From positions 166,566-230,565 of the forward strand of contig WOUQ01000004.1 of assembly GCA_009772925.1 (NCBI GenBank): a DNA stretch of 64,000 bases. Direction: 5' to 3'. This document shows, piece after piece, positions 54,436 to 62,111 of the stretch (position 1 is the stretch's first letter; every line of letters begins with the position of its first letter). Origin of the DNA: a bacterium. GTDB taxonomy: Bacteria; Pseudomonadota; Gammaproteobacteria; Burkholderiales; Thiobacillaceae. A model generated the notes under the pieces. It was not told the DNA's origin, did not search any database, and was given only the letters and a program-made list of their open reading frames with translations. Made by a program: the position numbers and the translations under genes.

Positions 54436-55745
54436 AACCAATCAACGTAGGCCTGCTGGGCATTGGCACCGTCGGCGGCGGCACCTGGACCGTTCTCACC
54501 CGCAACGCGGAGGAAATCACCCGCCGCGCCGGCCGGCCCATCCACATCACCGCCGTGGCCGACCGCAACCTGGACCTGGCCCGCTCGGTCACCGGCGGCA
54601 AGGCGCGCATCACCGACGATGCCTTCGCCCTGGTGAAGGATCCCGACATCGACATCATCGTCGAACTCATCGGCGGCTACACCGTGGCCAAGGAACTGGT
54701 CCTGGCCGCCATCGACCACGGCAAGCACGTGGTCACCGCCAACAAGGCCCTGCTCGCCGTGCACGGCAACGAGATTTTCGCCGCCGCCCAGAAGAAGGGT
54801 GTCATGGTCGCCTTCGAGGCCGCCGTCGCCGGCGGCATCCCCATCATCAAGGCCCTGCGCGAGGGCTTGTCCGCCAACCGCATCCAGTGGATCGCCGGCA
54901 TCATCAACGGCACCACCAACTTCATTCTTTCGGAGATGCGCGACAAGGGCCTGGCCTTCGCCGACGTGCTCAAGGAAGCCCAGCGCCTGGGCTATGCCGA
55001 GGCCGATCCCACCTTCGATATCGAAGGCGTCGATGCCGCCCACAAGGCGACGCTCATGTCCGCCATCGCCTTCGGCATCCCCATCCAGTTCGACAAGGCC
55101 CACATCGAGGGCATCTCCAAGCTGGAAGCCGCCGACATCCGGTACGCCGAGCAACTGGGCTATCGCATCAAGCTGCTCGGCATCACCAAGCGCGTGGAGC
55201 GCGGTGTGGAACTGCGCGTGCATCCTGCCCTGGTGCCGGCCAAGCGCCTCATCGCCAACGTCGAGGGCGCCATGAACGCCGTACTGGTCTGGGGCGACGC
55301 CGTCGGCGCCACCCTCTACTACGGCAAGGGTGCCGGTGCCGAGCCCACCGCCAGCTCGGTCATCGCCGACCTGGTGGACGTCACCCGCCTGCACACCGCC
55401 GACCCCCTGCACCGTGTGCCGCACCTGGCCTTCCAGCCGGACCAGCTCACCGACCTGCCCATCCTGCCCATGGAAGAGGTGGAGACGGCGTACTACCTGC
55501 GTCTGCGCGCCCTCGACAAGCCCGGCGTGCTGGCCGACATCACCCGCATCCTGGCCGACCTGGAAATCTCCATCGACGCCATGCTGCAGCGCGAGCCGGA
55601 AGAGGGCGAGGACCAGACCGACATCGTCCTGCTCACCCACGTGGCCAGGGAAAAGGCCGTCAATGCCGCCATCGCCAAGATCGAGGGCCTCTCCAGCATC
55701 GCCGGCAAGGTGACACGTATCCGCATGGAAGAGTTGAAGGGCTGA
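54432..55745 (+). CDS. hom: Homoserine dehydrogenase
   Basis: A 437-residue enzyme reducing aspartate semialdehyde to homoserine. NAD-binding [13 protein letters not shown], catalytic core [10 protein letters not shown] and [13 protein letters not shown]-terminal ACT domain ([22 protein letters not shown]) for threonine feedback. Start ATG at 54432. Homoserine also feeds MetZ at the other end of the window. Confidence 0.97.
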   Translation: MKPINVGLLGIGTVGGGTWTVLTRNAEEITRRAGRPIHITAVADRNLDLARSVTGGKARITDDAFALVKDPDIDIIVELIGGYTVAKELVLAAIDHGKHVVTANKALLAVHGNEIFAAAQKKGVMVAFEAAVAGGIPIIKALREGLSANRIQWIAGIINGTTNFILSEMRDKGLAFADVLKEAQRLGYAEADPTFDIEGVDAAHKATLMSAIAFGIPIQFDKAHIEGISKLEAADIRYAEQLGYRIKLLGITKRVERGVELRVHPALVPAKRLIANVEGAMNAVLVWGDAVGATLYYGKGAGAEPTASSVIADLVDVTRLHTADPLHRVPHLAFQPDQLTDLPILPMEEVETAYYLRLRALDKPGVLADITRILADLEISIDAMLQREPEEGEDQTDIVLLTHVAREKAVNAAIAKIEGLSSIAGKVTRIRMEELKG

Positions 55746-55750
55746 AGGTT

Positions 55751-55776
55751 TTTCCCCTCTCCCGCCTGCGGGAGAG
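55751..55776. repeat. REP-like hairpin between hom and thrC
   Basis: CCCCTCTCCC-GCCTGC-GGGAGAGGGG, 10-bp arms. Same sequence family as the element at 4.7 kb. It sits in the 56-bp gap of the hom-thrC operon and lacks a T-tract. Confidence 0.8.
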
Positions 55777-55801
55777 GGGAGTAAACGACACGGAATCCGC
55801 C

Positions 55802-57247
55802 ATGAAATACGTCAGCACCCGGGGCCGTTCCCCCGTCCTGAGCTTCTCGGAAATCCTGCTGGGTGGCCTGGCGCCGGACGGCGGCCTGTACCTGCCCGAG
55901 ACCTATCCGCATTTTGGCGCCGCCGATCTCGCGGCCATGCGCAACATGGATTACCGGGAACTGGCCTTCGCCATCCTGTCCCGGCTGGCCGACGACATCC
56001 CCGCCGCCGACCTCAAGGCCCTGGTGGACAAGACCTACACGGTCGAGGCCTACAGCCACGGCCGGCCGGATTCCGATTTCGGCCAGATCACGCCCCTGCG
56101 CAAGCTGGAGGACGGCCTTTTTATCCTCGAACTGTCCAACGGCCCCACCCTGGCCTTCAAGGACATGGCCATGCAGCTCCTGGGCAACCTGTTCGAGTAC
56201 GCCCTGGACAAGGTGGGTCAGGACATCAACATCCTCGGCGCCACCTCCGGCGACACCGGTTCCGCCGCCGAGTACGCCATGCGCGGCAAGCACAACGTGC
56301 GGGTGTTCATGCTCTCGCCGGCGCAAGGCATGACCCCCTTCCAGCAGGCCCAGATGTACAGCCTGCAGGACGCCAACATCTTCAACATCGCCGTGCGCGG
56401 GGTGTTCGATGATTGTCAGGACATTGTCAAGAATGTTTCCAATGACCTTGAATTCAAAGAGAAATATCGCATTGGCGCGGTGAATTCCATCAACTGGGGC
56501 CGCATCGCCGCCCAAGTGATCTACTACTTCAAGGCTTACTTTGCCGCGACCGCGAACGAGGGCCAGAAGGTCAGCTTCTGCGTGCCTTCCGGCAATTTCG
56601 GCAACGTTTGCGCCGGTCACATCGCCCGCATGATGGGCCTGCCCGTGGCCCAACTGGTGGTGGCCACCAACGAGAACGACGTGCTCGACGAGTTCTTCCG
56701 CAGCGGCGTCTACCGGCCCCGCACCGCCGCGCAGACCCTGCACACCTCCAGCCCGTCCATGGACATCTCCAAGGCTTCCAACTTCGAGCGTTTCATCGCC
56801 GACCTGGCCGGGCGCGATTACGCCAGGGTGGCGGAGCTGTGGAAGGCGGTCGATGCCGGCGGCAGTTTCGACCTCAACGCCGACGGCCTCTTCGCAAAGG
56901 TGGCGGATTTCGGCTTCACCTCGGGTAGTAGCAGCCACGCCGACCGGGTGGCCACCATCCGCATGGCCTGGTCGCGCTACCAGACCATGATCGACACCCA
57001 CACCGCCGACGGCCTCAAGGTGGGGTTGCAGCACAGGCAGCCGGGCATTCCCATGATCTGCCTGGAAACCGCGCTGCCCGCCAAATTCGAGGACACCATC
57101 CGCGAAGCCCTGAACCTGCGCCCCGAACGTCCCGCCGGCCTGGAGAACCTGGAAGCCCTGCCGCGCCGGGTGCAGACCATGGACCCGGACACGGCCGCCA
57201 TCCAGGCCTACATCGCCCGGCACGCCGACGATCCGCTGCCCCGATGA
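55802..57247 (+). CDS. thrC: Threonine synthase
   Basis: A 481-residue PLP enzyme making threonine from O-phosphohomoserine. N-terminus MKYVSTRGRSPVLSFSEILLGGLAPDGGLY, PLP lysine in PTLAFKDMAMQLLG, and ATSGDTGSAAEYAM for phosphate binding. Start ATG at 55802. It overlaps the RNase gene by 4 bp. Confidence 0.97.
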   Translation: MKYVSTRGRSPVLSFSEILLGGLAPDGGLYLPETYPHFGAADLAAMRNMDYRELAFAILSRLADDIPAADLKALVDKTYTVEAYSHGRPDSDFGQITPLRKLEDGLFILELSNGPTLAFKDMAMQLLGNLFEYALDKVGQDINILGATSGDTGSAAEYAMRGKHNVRVFMLSPAQGMTPFQQAQMYSLQDANIFNIAVRGVFDDCQDIVKNVSNDLEFKEKYRIGAVNSINWGRIAAQVIYYFKAYFAATANEGQKVSFCVPSGNFGNVCAGHIARMMGLPVAQLVVATNENDVLDEFFRSGVYRPRTAAQTLHTSSPSMDISKASNFERFIADLAGRDYARVAELWKAVDAGGSFDLNADGLFAKVADFGFTSGSSSHADRVATIRMAWSRYQTMIDTHTADGLKVGLQHRQPGIPMICLETALPAKFEDTIREALNLRPERPAGLENLEALPRRVQTMDPDTAAIQAYIARHADDPLPR

Positions 57248-57609
57248 GGGACTGGCGCCGGCTGCTCGCGGTCCTGCTCGGCCTGCTGCTGCTGGTCGGG
57301 CTGGGCCAGGCCTTCTGGAGCGGTTCGCGCGGCGAGGCGGAAATCCGTGTCGCCCAACTGCCGCCGGAGGCGCGCGAAACCTTGGCGCTGATCGAGCGCG
57401 GCGGTCCCTTCCCCTACGGCAAGGATGGCACGGTGTTCCGCAACCGCGAAGGCCTGCTGCCGGACCAGGAACGCGGCTATTACCGGGAGTACACCGTGCC
57501 GACGCCCGGCGCGCGCAACCGTGGCGCCCGCCGCATCGTCACCGGGCGGGGCGGCGAAGCCTGGTACACGGCGGATCACTACCAATCCTTCCGCCGCATA
57601 CGGGAGTGA
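57244..57609 (+). CDS. Secreted guanyl-specific ribonuclease, barnase/RNase Sa type
   Basis: A 121-residue protein with an N-terminal signal or membrane anchor (LLAVLLGLLLLVGLGQAFW). The mature part has the microbial RNase order: LPPEARETLALIERGGPFPYGKDGTVFRNREGLLP, catalytic Glu in YYREYTVPTPG, Arg in GARRIVTG and His in WYTADHYQSFRRI. It cleaves RNA after G. A barstar gene follows by 1 bp. It overlaps the thrC stop. Confidence 0.9.
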   Translation: MRDWRRLLAVLLGLLLLVGLGQAFWSGSRGEAEIRVAQLPPEARETLALIERGGPFPYGKDGTVFRNREGLLPDQERGYYREYTVPTPGARNRGARRIVTGRGGEAWYTADHYQSFRRIRE

Positions 57610-57610
57610 C

Positions 57611-57994
57611 ATGCCCAAGCTGCAAGACATCCTTGCCGATCCTGCCCTGAACGGGGTCTATCGCCTCGCCGCGCAGGCGGAACTGGTGCCCGTGCTGGAT
57701 GGCGACGGCCTGCGGGGCAAGTCGGAACTGCTCGACGCCCTCGGGCGCGCCCTCGATTTCCCGGATTACTACGGCGGCAACTGGGATGCCCTGGAGGAGT
57801 GCCTGCTCGATCTGTCCTGGCGGCAAGGTCCGCTCCGGCTGCTGATTCGCCAGGCCGGGGCCCTGCCCGAAGGGACACGCGCCACGCTGTGCGACATCTT
57901 CGCCGACGCCGCGCGCCACTGGGCGCAGCGCGGCCGCGTCTGCAGCCTGTTCCTGAGTGGGCTGGAGGACGGCGATCTGCCCGAGGCGACCTGA
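57611..57994 (+). CDS. Barstar-family ribonuclease inhibitor
   Basis: A 127-residue cytoplasmic inhibitor: the core LDALGRALDFPDYYGGNWDALEECLLDL is the barstar RNase-contacting helix and loop. It is paired with the RNase just upstream, so it would protect the cell from the enzyme before export. It converges on narL with a 10-bp gap. Confidence 0.92.
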   Translation: MPKLQDILADPALNGVYRLAAQAELVPVLDGDGLRGKSELLDALGRALDFPDYYGGNWDALEECLLDLSWRQGPLRLLIRQAGALPEGTRATLCDIFADAARHWAQRGRVCSLFLSGLEDGDLPEAT

Positions 57995-58004
57995 CCCCCG
58001 CGCT

Positions 58005-58658
58005 TCAGGCCTTGCCCTTCTGCAGGTGGGCCACCGCCCACACCGCCGCCTCCACGCGCGAGCGCAGGCTGAGTTTGCGCAGGATGTGCTTGACGTGCAC
58101 TTTTACCGTGCCCTCGGCGATGTCCAGTTCCTTGCCGATGACCTTGTTGCTCATGCCGGTGGCGATGCGCTCCAGGATGCGGATTTCCTGCTCGGTGAGG
58201 TCGGCCTCCTGCGGCGTTTCCGGGCGGTTCTGGTCGCGCAGGGCGGCGGCCATGACGTGGGTCAGCGCGTCGGAAATGATGACCTTGCCGGTGGCGGCGG
58301 CGCGCAGGCTCTCCACCATCTGTTCCGGTTCCATGTCCTTCAGCAGATAGCCGTCGGCGCCGATGCGCAGGGCGGACACCAGGTCCTCCGCCTGGTCGGA
58401 GACGGTGATCATCACCACGCGGGTGTCCGGCGAACTGGTTTTCACCGCCTTCAGCACCTCCAGGCCGCTCATGTCCTTCATGTTTAGATCGAGCAGCAGC
58501 AGATCCGGCTTGCACTTGCGCACCAGGGCGATGCCATCGACGCCGCAGGAGGCCTCGCCGACCAGATTGAAGCCGGGAATGGTGCCCAGCAACTGGATGA
58601 GTCCGCGACGGAAGAGGGGATGGTCATCGACGGTGACCACGCTGAGAGGGGGAGTCAA
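58005..58658 (-). CDS. narL: Nitrate/nitrite response regulator NarL
   Basis: A 217-residue response regulator. Receiver with VDDHPLFRRGL and phospho-Asp in LLLLDLNMKDMSGLEVL; C-terminal LuxR-type helix-turn-helix LTEQEIRILERIATGMSNKVIGKELDIAEGTVKVHVKHI. The track ORF starts 96 bp too early; the start is TTG at 58658 with AAAGGA upstream, 10 bp after the narX stop. It binds heptamers at nitrate-regulated promoters. Confidence 0.95.
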   Translation of the reverse strand: MTPPLSVVTVDDHPLFRRGLIQLLGTIPGFNLVGEASCGVDGIALVRKCKPDLLLLDLNMKDMSGLEVLKAVKTSSPDTRVVMITVSDQAEDLVSALRIGADGYLLKDMEPEQMVESLRAAATGKVIISDALTHVMAAALRDQNRPETPQEADLTEQEIRILERIATGMSNKVIGKELDIAEGTVKVHVKHILRKLSLRSRVEAAVWAVAHLQKGKA

Positions 58659-58668
58659 GTCGTTTCCT

Positions 58669-60627
58669 TTAGGGCGCGAGGGGTACGGGGTCGGGCACGG
58701 AAATCGGTCGCGGGGCCTGTTCGGGCGGCGTGCCCGCGGCCATGGGGACGCCAAGGGCGGCCCGCTCCCGCTCGACGGCGAAGCGAAGATACACGCCCGT
58801 GCCGCCGCCGGCCCGGTTGCCGATCTCCAGGTGGCCGCGCAGGCCCGCGGCGCGCTCGCGCATGATGTTGAGGCCGTAATGGTGGGCCGGGGTGGCGGTG
58901 GCGGGCGGTAGTCCGACGCCGTCGTCCTCCACGCTTACCCGTACCTCGCCCTCGGCGTGCAGCACCTTCACCAGGATATGGCTGGCCTCGGCGTGGCGCA
59001 CCACGTTGTAGAGCGCCTCGCGAATGATCTGCAGGCTGTGGATTTCCTGGTTCGGCGAGAGATGGCAGCCCTCCAGATGGGTCTCCAGTTCGATGGGGAC
59101 GCCGCCGCGCTCGGTCATTTCGTGCACGGTCCTGCGCAGCAGATCGATGAAATCGCCATGCATCTTCAGGCGGAAGGTGACCAGCAGTTCGCGCAACTGC
59201 CGATAGGCCGAGGAGATGCCCTCGCGCAGGTCGCGCAGGATGGTCTCCGCCTGCTGGCGCTGGCGCGGCTCTGCCAGCACGGGTTGCAGCAGACTGGCCT
59301 GGATCTTCATGTAGGACAGGGACTGGGCGATGGAATCGTGCAGTTCCCGCGCGATCACCGAGCGTTCCTCCTGCAGGGCCAGCAGGCGTTCCTGCTCGGT
59401 GCGCCGGGAAATGCCGAGGGCGATGCCGATATGCCGGCTGAGGGCCTCCAGCAGCTGTGTCTGCCAGTCTTCCAGGCGGCGGCCGGCGGGCAGCGCGAGG
59501 CGCAACATGCCATACAGCCCCTCGTTGTCGCGCAGGGGCACCACCAGGACGTCCAGGTCGCACTCCCGCAAGTAGTGCCAGTGTTCTCCGGAAGCATGCG
59601 CGTGTGCGCAGCGGGCGCACCCGTGGGCGCTGTTGTCGGCGCACACCGGCAGGCTGGAGGCCAGGATCTGCGAGCCGCCTTCATGCTTGGGCAGCAGGCA
59701 GGCCATGCTGCCGGAAAGGCCGAACAGGCGTTCGATTTCGCCGAGCATGGCCTGATAGGTTTCCGGCGCCACCGGCGCGTGATGCAGGCGGGCAATGCTG
59801 TGATAGAGCAATTCCAGGGACTGGTTGCTGCGGCTGAGCGCGGCGGTCTTTTCCGCCACCCGCTGCTCAAGGCCGTGATACAGCTTGCCGAGGTCTGTCG
59901 CCATGGTGTTGAAGGCCTGGCCGAGCCGGCCCAGTTCGTCCTGGCTCGACAAGTGGTTGCGCGTCTCGAAATCGCCGCGGGAGATGCGCGTGGCGTTGTC
60001 CAGCAGCGCGTCCAGAGGGGCCAGCACGCGCTTGCGCACCCACAGCATGGCGGTCAGCAGGACTATGACGATCAGCACCAGCGCCACCCCCAGGATGGCG
60101 CGCAACTGGCTGATGCGCGCCTCGGTGTCCGCCTCGAGCTGGGCCACCATGGTGTTGATGTCGTCGACGAAGCTGTCGATAACCGCCAGCAGTTCATTGT
60201 GATGCGGAATCGGCAGCAGATTCGGGCCGGGCAGCGCATCCGCCGCCAGCATCGGCTTCAGGCGGGTTTTCCAGGTGCGCTCCACGATCTGGTAGGTAGC
60301 GGCGTAGTCGCTGTCCGGCTGACGTCGCAGGGCGTTTTGCAGGGAGGGATCCGCCAAGCTTGCCTCGAACTGCGTCATCGCCACCAGCAGGGGACCGTGG
60401 GAGGTGGCGCCGTTCATCACATCCGCGAGCACCTGGCTGCCCATGCGATGGCTCTGCTTGCGCAGGCTGCCGGCCACGTTGATGGCACTGCCGCTGCCCT
60501 GCACGCGTTCGGCGACGATGCCCGAAGCGGCGATGCCGCCCACGCCTATGGTGGTGATGGCGATCATGGACAGGGCCAGGCCCACGAGTATGGAGTGCCT
60601 GGACAGTACCCCGCGTTCATCACTCAT
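58669..60627 (-). CDS. narX: Nitrate/nitrite sensor kinase NarX
   Basis: A 652-residue membrane sensor kinase. Two membrane helices (about 13-35 and 185-205) flank a periplasmic nitrate-sensing domain with the P-box INVAGSLRKQSHRMGSQVL. Then HAMP, a GAF-like module with cysteines (GCARCAHAH), HisKA_3 with phospho-His in ARELHDSIAQSLSYMK, and HATPase (LYNVVRHAEAS, GLNIMRERAAGLRG). Start ATG at 60627 with GGAGAG upstream. Operon with narL; divergent from a DNR-like gene. Confidence 0.95.
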   Translation of the reverse strand: MSDERGVLSRHSILVGLALSMIAITTIGVGGIAASGIVAERVQGSGSAINVAGSLRKQSHRMGSQVLADVMNGATSHGPLLVAMTQFEASLADPSLQNALRRQPDSDYAATYQIVERTWKTRLKPMLAADALPGPNLLPIPHHNELLAVIDSFVDDINTMVAQLEADTEARISQLRAILGVALVLIVIVLLTAMLWVRKRVLAPLDALLDNATRISRGDFETRNHLSSQDELGRLGQAFNTMATDLGKLYHGLEQRVAEKTAALSRSNQSLELLYHSIARLHHAPVAPETYQAMLGEIERLFGLSGSMACLLPKHEGGSQILASSLPVCADNSAHGCARCAHAHASGEHWHYLRECDLDVLVVPLRDNEGLYGMLRLALPAGRRLEDWQTQLLEALSRHIGIALGISRRTEQERLLALQEERSVIARELHDSIAQSLSYMKIQASLLQPVLAEPRQRQQAETILRDLREGISSAYRQLRELLVTFRLKMHGDFIDLLRRTVHEMTERGGVPIELETHLEGCHLSPNQEIHSLQIIREALYNVVRHAEASHILVKVLHAEGEVRVSVEDDGVGLPPATATPAHHYGLNIMRERAAGLRGHLEIGNRAGGGTGVYLRFAVERERAALGVPMAAGTPPEQAPRPISVPDPVPLAP

Positions 60628-60702
60628 CGCGCTCTCCGCATGTGGCGACATCGCCAAGATTGTGCCGAATCATAAGAGATACCCCCTTCGCCTCGAAACA
60701 CC

Positions 60703-60735
60703 ATAACCATAGTTATAGAGCTTGTCCGATATCAA
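60703..60735. promoter_or_regulatory. Palindromes in the narX/regulator divergent region
   Basis: ATAACCATAGTTAT (60703-60716) is a perfect 5-bp-arm palindrome. TTGTCCGATATCAA (60722-60735) matches 8 of 10 bases of the FNR-type box. They lie 76-108 bp before narX. Confidence 0.5.
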
Positions 60736-60839
60736 GAAAATCAAGCAGCTACGTTACAAACTACTACCACCAAAGTGGCATTCCGACTACCACTGTCGGG
60801 TATTTGGTGGCCTTCACAGGCGAAATTGAGTTCATAGAC

Positions 60840-60853
60840 TTGACATCTATCAA
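60840..60853. promoter_or_regulatory. FNR/DNR box before the second DNR-like gene
   Basis: TTGACATCTATCAA, 9 of 10 matches to TTGAT-N4-ATCAA. Its centre is 48 bp before the ATG at 60894, close enough to overlap a promoter, so auto-control or repression is possible. Confidence 0.75.
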
Positions 60854-60893
60854 GAGCCCAATCGCGCCACGAGCCAAGAAGGATGCTACCGCC

Positions 60894-61580
60894 ATGATGC
60901 TGGAGACACGTCATTCGATCACGGAGATCCTGTCCAGACAGCCGCTGTTCCGCCTGCTGGACGGCATGGAACTGGCCAGGCTGGCCAAGGGCACGGTCGA
61001 GTACCGCCTGAACAAGAACGAAATGCTGTTCCATAAAGGCGATGTTCCGCGCGGCATGCACGTGGTCATGGCCGGCCAGATCAAGCTGTTCCTGCCCTCT
61101 TCGCTGGGCTCGGAAAAGGTGGTGCAGATGGCCGGCCCCGGCGACAGCTTCGGCGAGGAGGCCGTGTTCCTCAACAAGAGTTGTCCGCTCGCCGCCCAGG
61201 CCACGCGGGAGAGCCTTCTCCTGATCATGGATAAGCAGGCCCTGTGCGATGCCCTGGAGCGCAACTGCATGCTGTCCACAGCCCTGATGGCGCGCATGTG
61301 TTCGCGCCTGTGCGACCTCATCGACAACATGGAAACCTGCGTGCAGCGCAGCAGTGCGCAACGGGTGGCGCATTACTTCACACAAATGGCGCCGGCCGGC
61401 GGCAACAGCTACGAATTGGCGCTGGACACCAACAAGCAGACCATCGCCTCGCAGCTCAACCTGGCGCCCGAGACCTTCTCCCGCGTGCTCGGCCGCCTGA
61501 GCCGGGAGGGATACATCGAAGTCAACGGCCGCAGTGTCAAGGTGCTCGACCTGCGCAGCCTGCGACAGTTCGGCGGTTAA
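60894..61580 (+). CDS. Crp/Fnr-family regulator, DNR-like (paralogue B)
   Basis: A 228-residue paralogue of the regulator beside nap. It shares LETRHSI.EILSRQP at the start and an identical recognition helix KQTIASQLNLAPETFSRVL. The sensor fold covers about 20-140 and lacks FNR cysteines. The start is ATG at 60894 with AAGGA upstream; the track start at 60642 is too early. It is divergent from narXL with FNR-type boxes between. A role in nitrate/NO control is inferred. Confidence 0.88.
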   Translation: MMLETRHSITEILSRQPLFRLLDGMELARLAKGTVEYRLNKNEMLFHKGDVPRGMHVVMAGQIKLFLPSSLGSEKVVQMAGPGDSFGEEAVFLNKSCPLAAQATRESLLLIMDKQALCDALERNCMLSTALMARMCSRLCDLIDNMETCVQRSSAQRVAHYFTQMAPAGGNSYELALDTNKQTIASQLNLAPETFSRVLGRLSREGYIEVNGRSVKVLDLRSLRQFGG

Positions 61581-61617
61581 TCAGCTCCGATCGAGGCCGC
61601 TTGAGCGGCCTCCCCGC

Positions 61618-62070
61618 TCAGGTATGCGGCCGGCTGTGCACGTGATGCGCATGCTGGAGCACCGCCTCCGTCTCCACCGGCACCAGATTCAAGGCAGCGT
61701 GACGCACGCCCCGCTCGGCGGAAATCTGTTCGGCGAGGGCCCGCACTTCCACGGTATGGCCGCGCAGGAACAGGGTTTCCAGGCAGTGATCGTGGTCGAG
61801 ATGGAAGTGCATGCTCGACACCACCAGATCGTGCGCATGATGCTGCAAGTCGGTGAGCCGTTCGGCCAGGCGGCGCTCGTGGTGGTTGTACACGTAGGAC
61901 AGGCTGGCCACGCAATGCGGTGCGTCCTCGCGCGCCAGGCGGTCGCTCTCCAGTTCCCGCCGCAGCATGTCGCGCACCGCCTCGGAGCGGTTGGCGTAGC
62001 CGCGCGATCGGATGAGGACGTCGAAGGCTCGCGCCAGGGATTCATCCAGGGAGATGGTGATGCGTTCCAT
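61618..62070 (-). CDS. nikR: Nickel-responsive regulator NikR
   Basis: A 150-residue ribbon-helix-helix plus ACT-domain repressor. N-terminal RITISLDESLARAFDVLIRSRGYANRSEAVRDMLR; Ni ligands in YVYNHHERRL and MHFHLDHDHCLETLFLRG. It represses nickel uptake genes when Ni is high. No nickel transporter gene is visible nearby. Confidence 0.95.
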   Translation of the reverse strand: MERITISLDESLARAFDVLIRSRGYANRSEAVRDMLRRELESDRLAREDAPHCVASLSYVYNHHERRLAERLTDLQHHAHDLVVSSMHFHLDHDHCLETLFLRGHTVEVRALAEQISAERGVRHAALNLVPVETEAVLQHAHHVHSRPHT

Positions 62071-62111
62071 AGGGATCTCGCGTGTGTGGGGCGACTTGTG
62101 CGATCAGTGTA

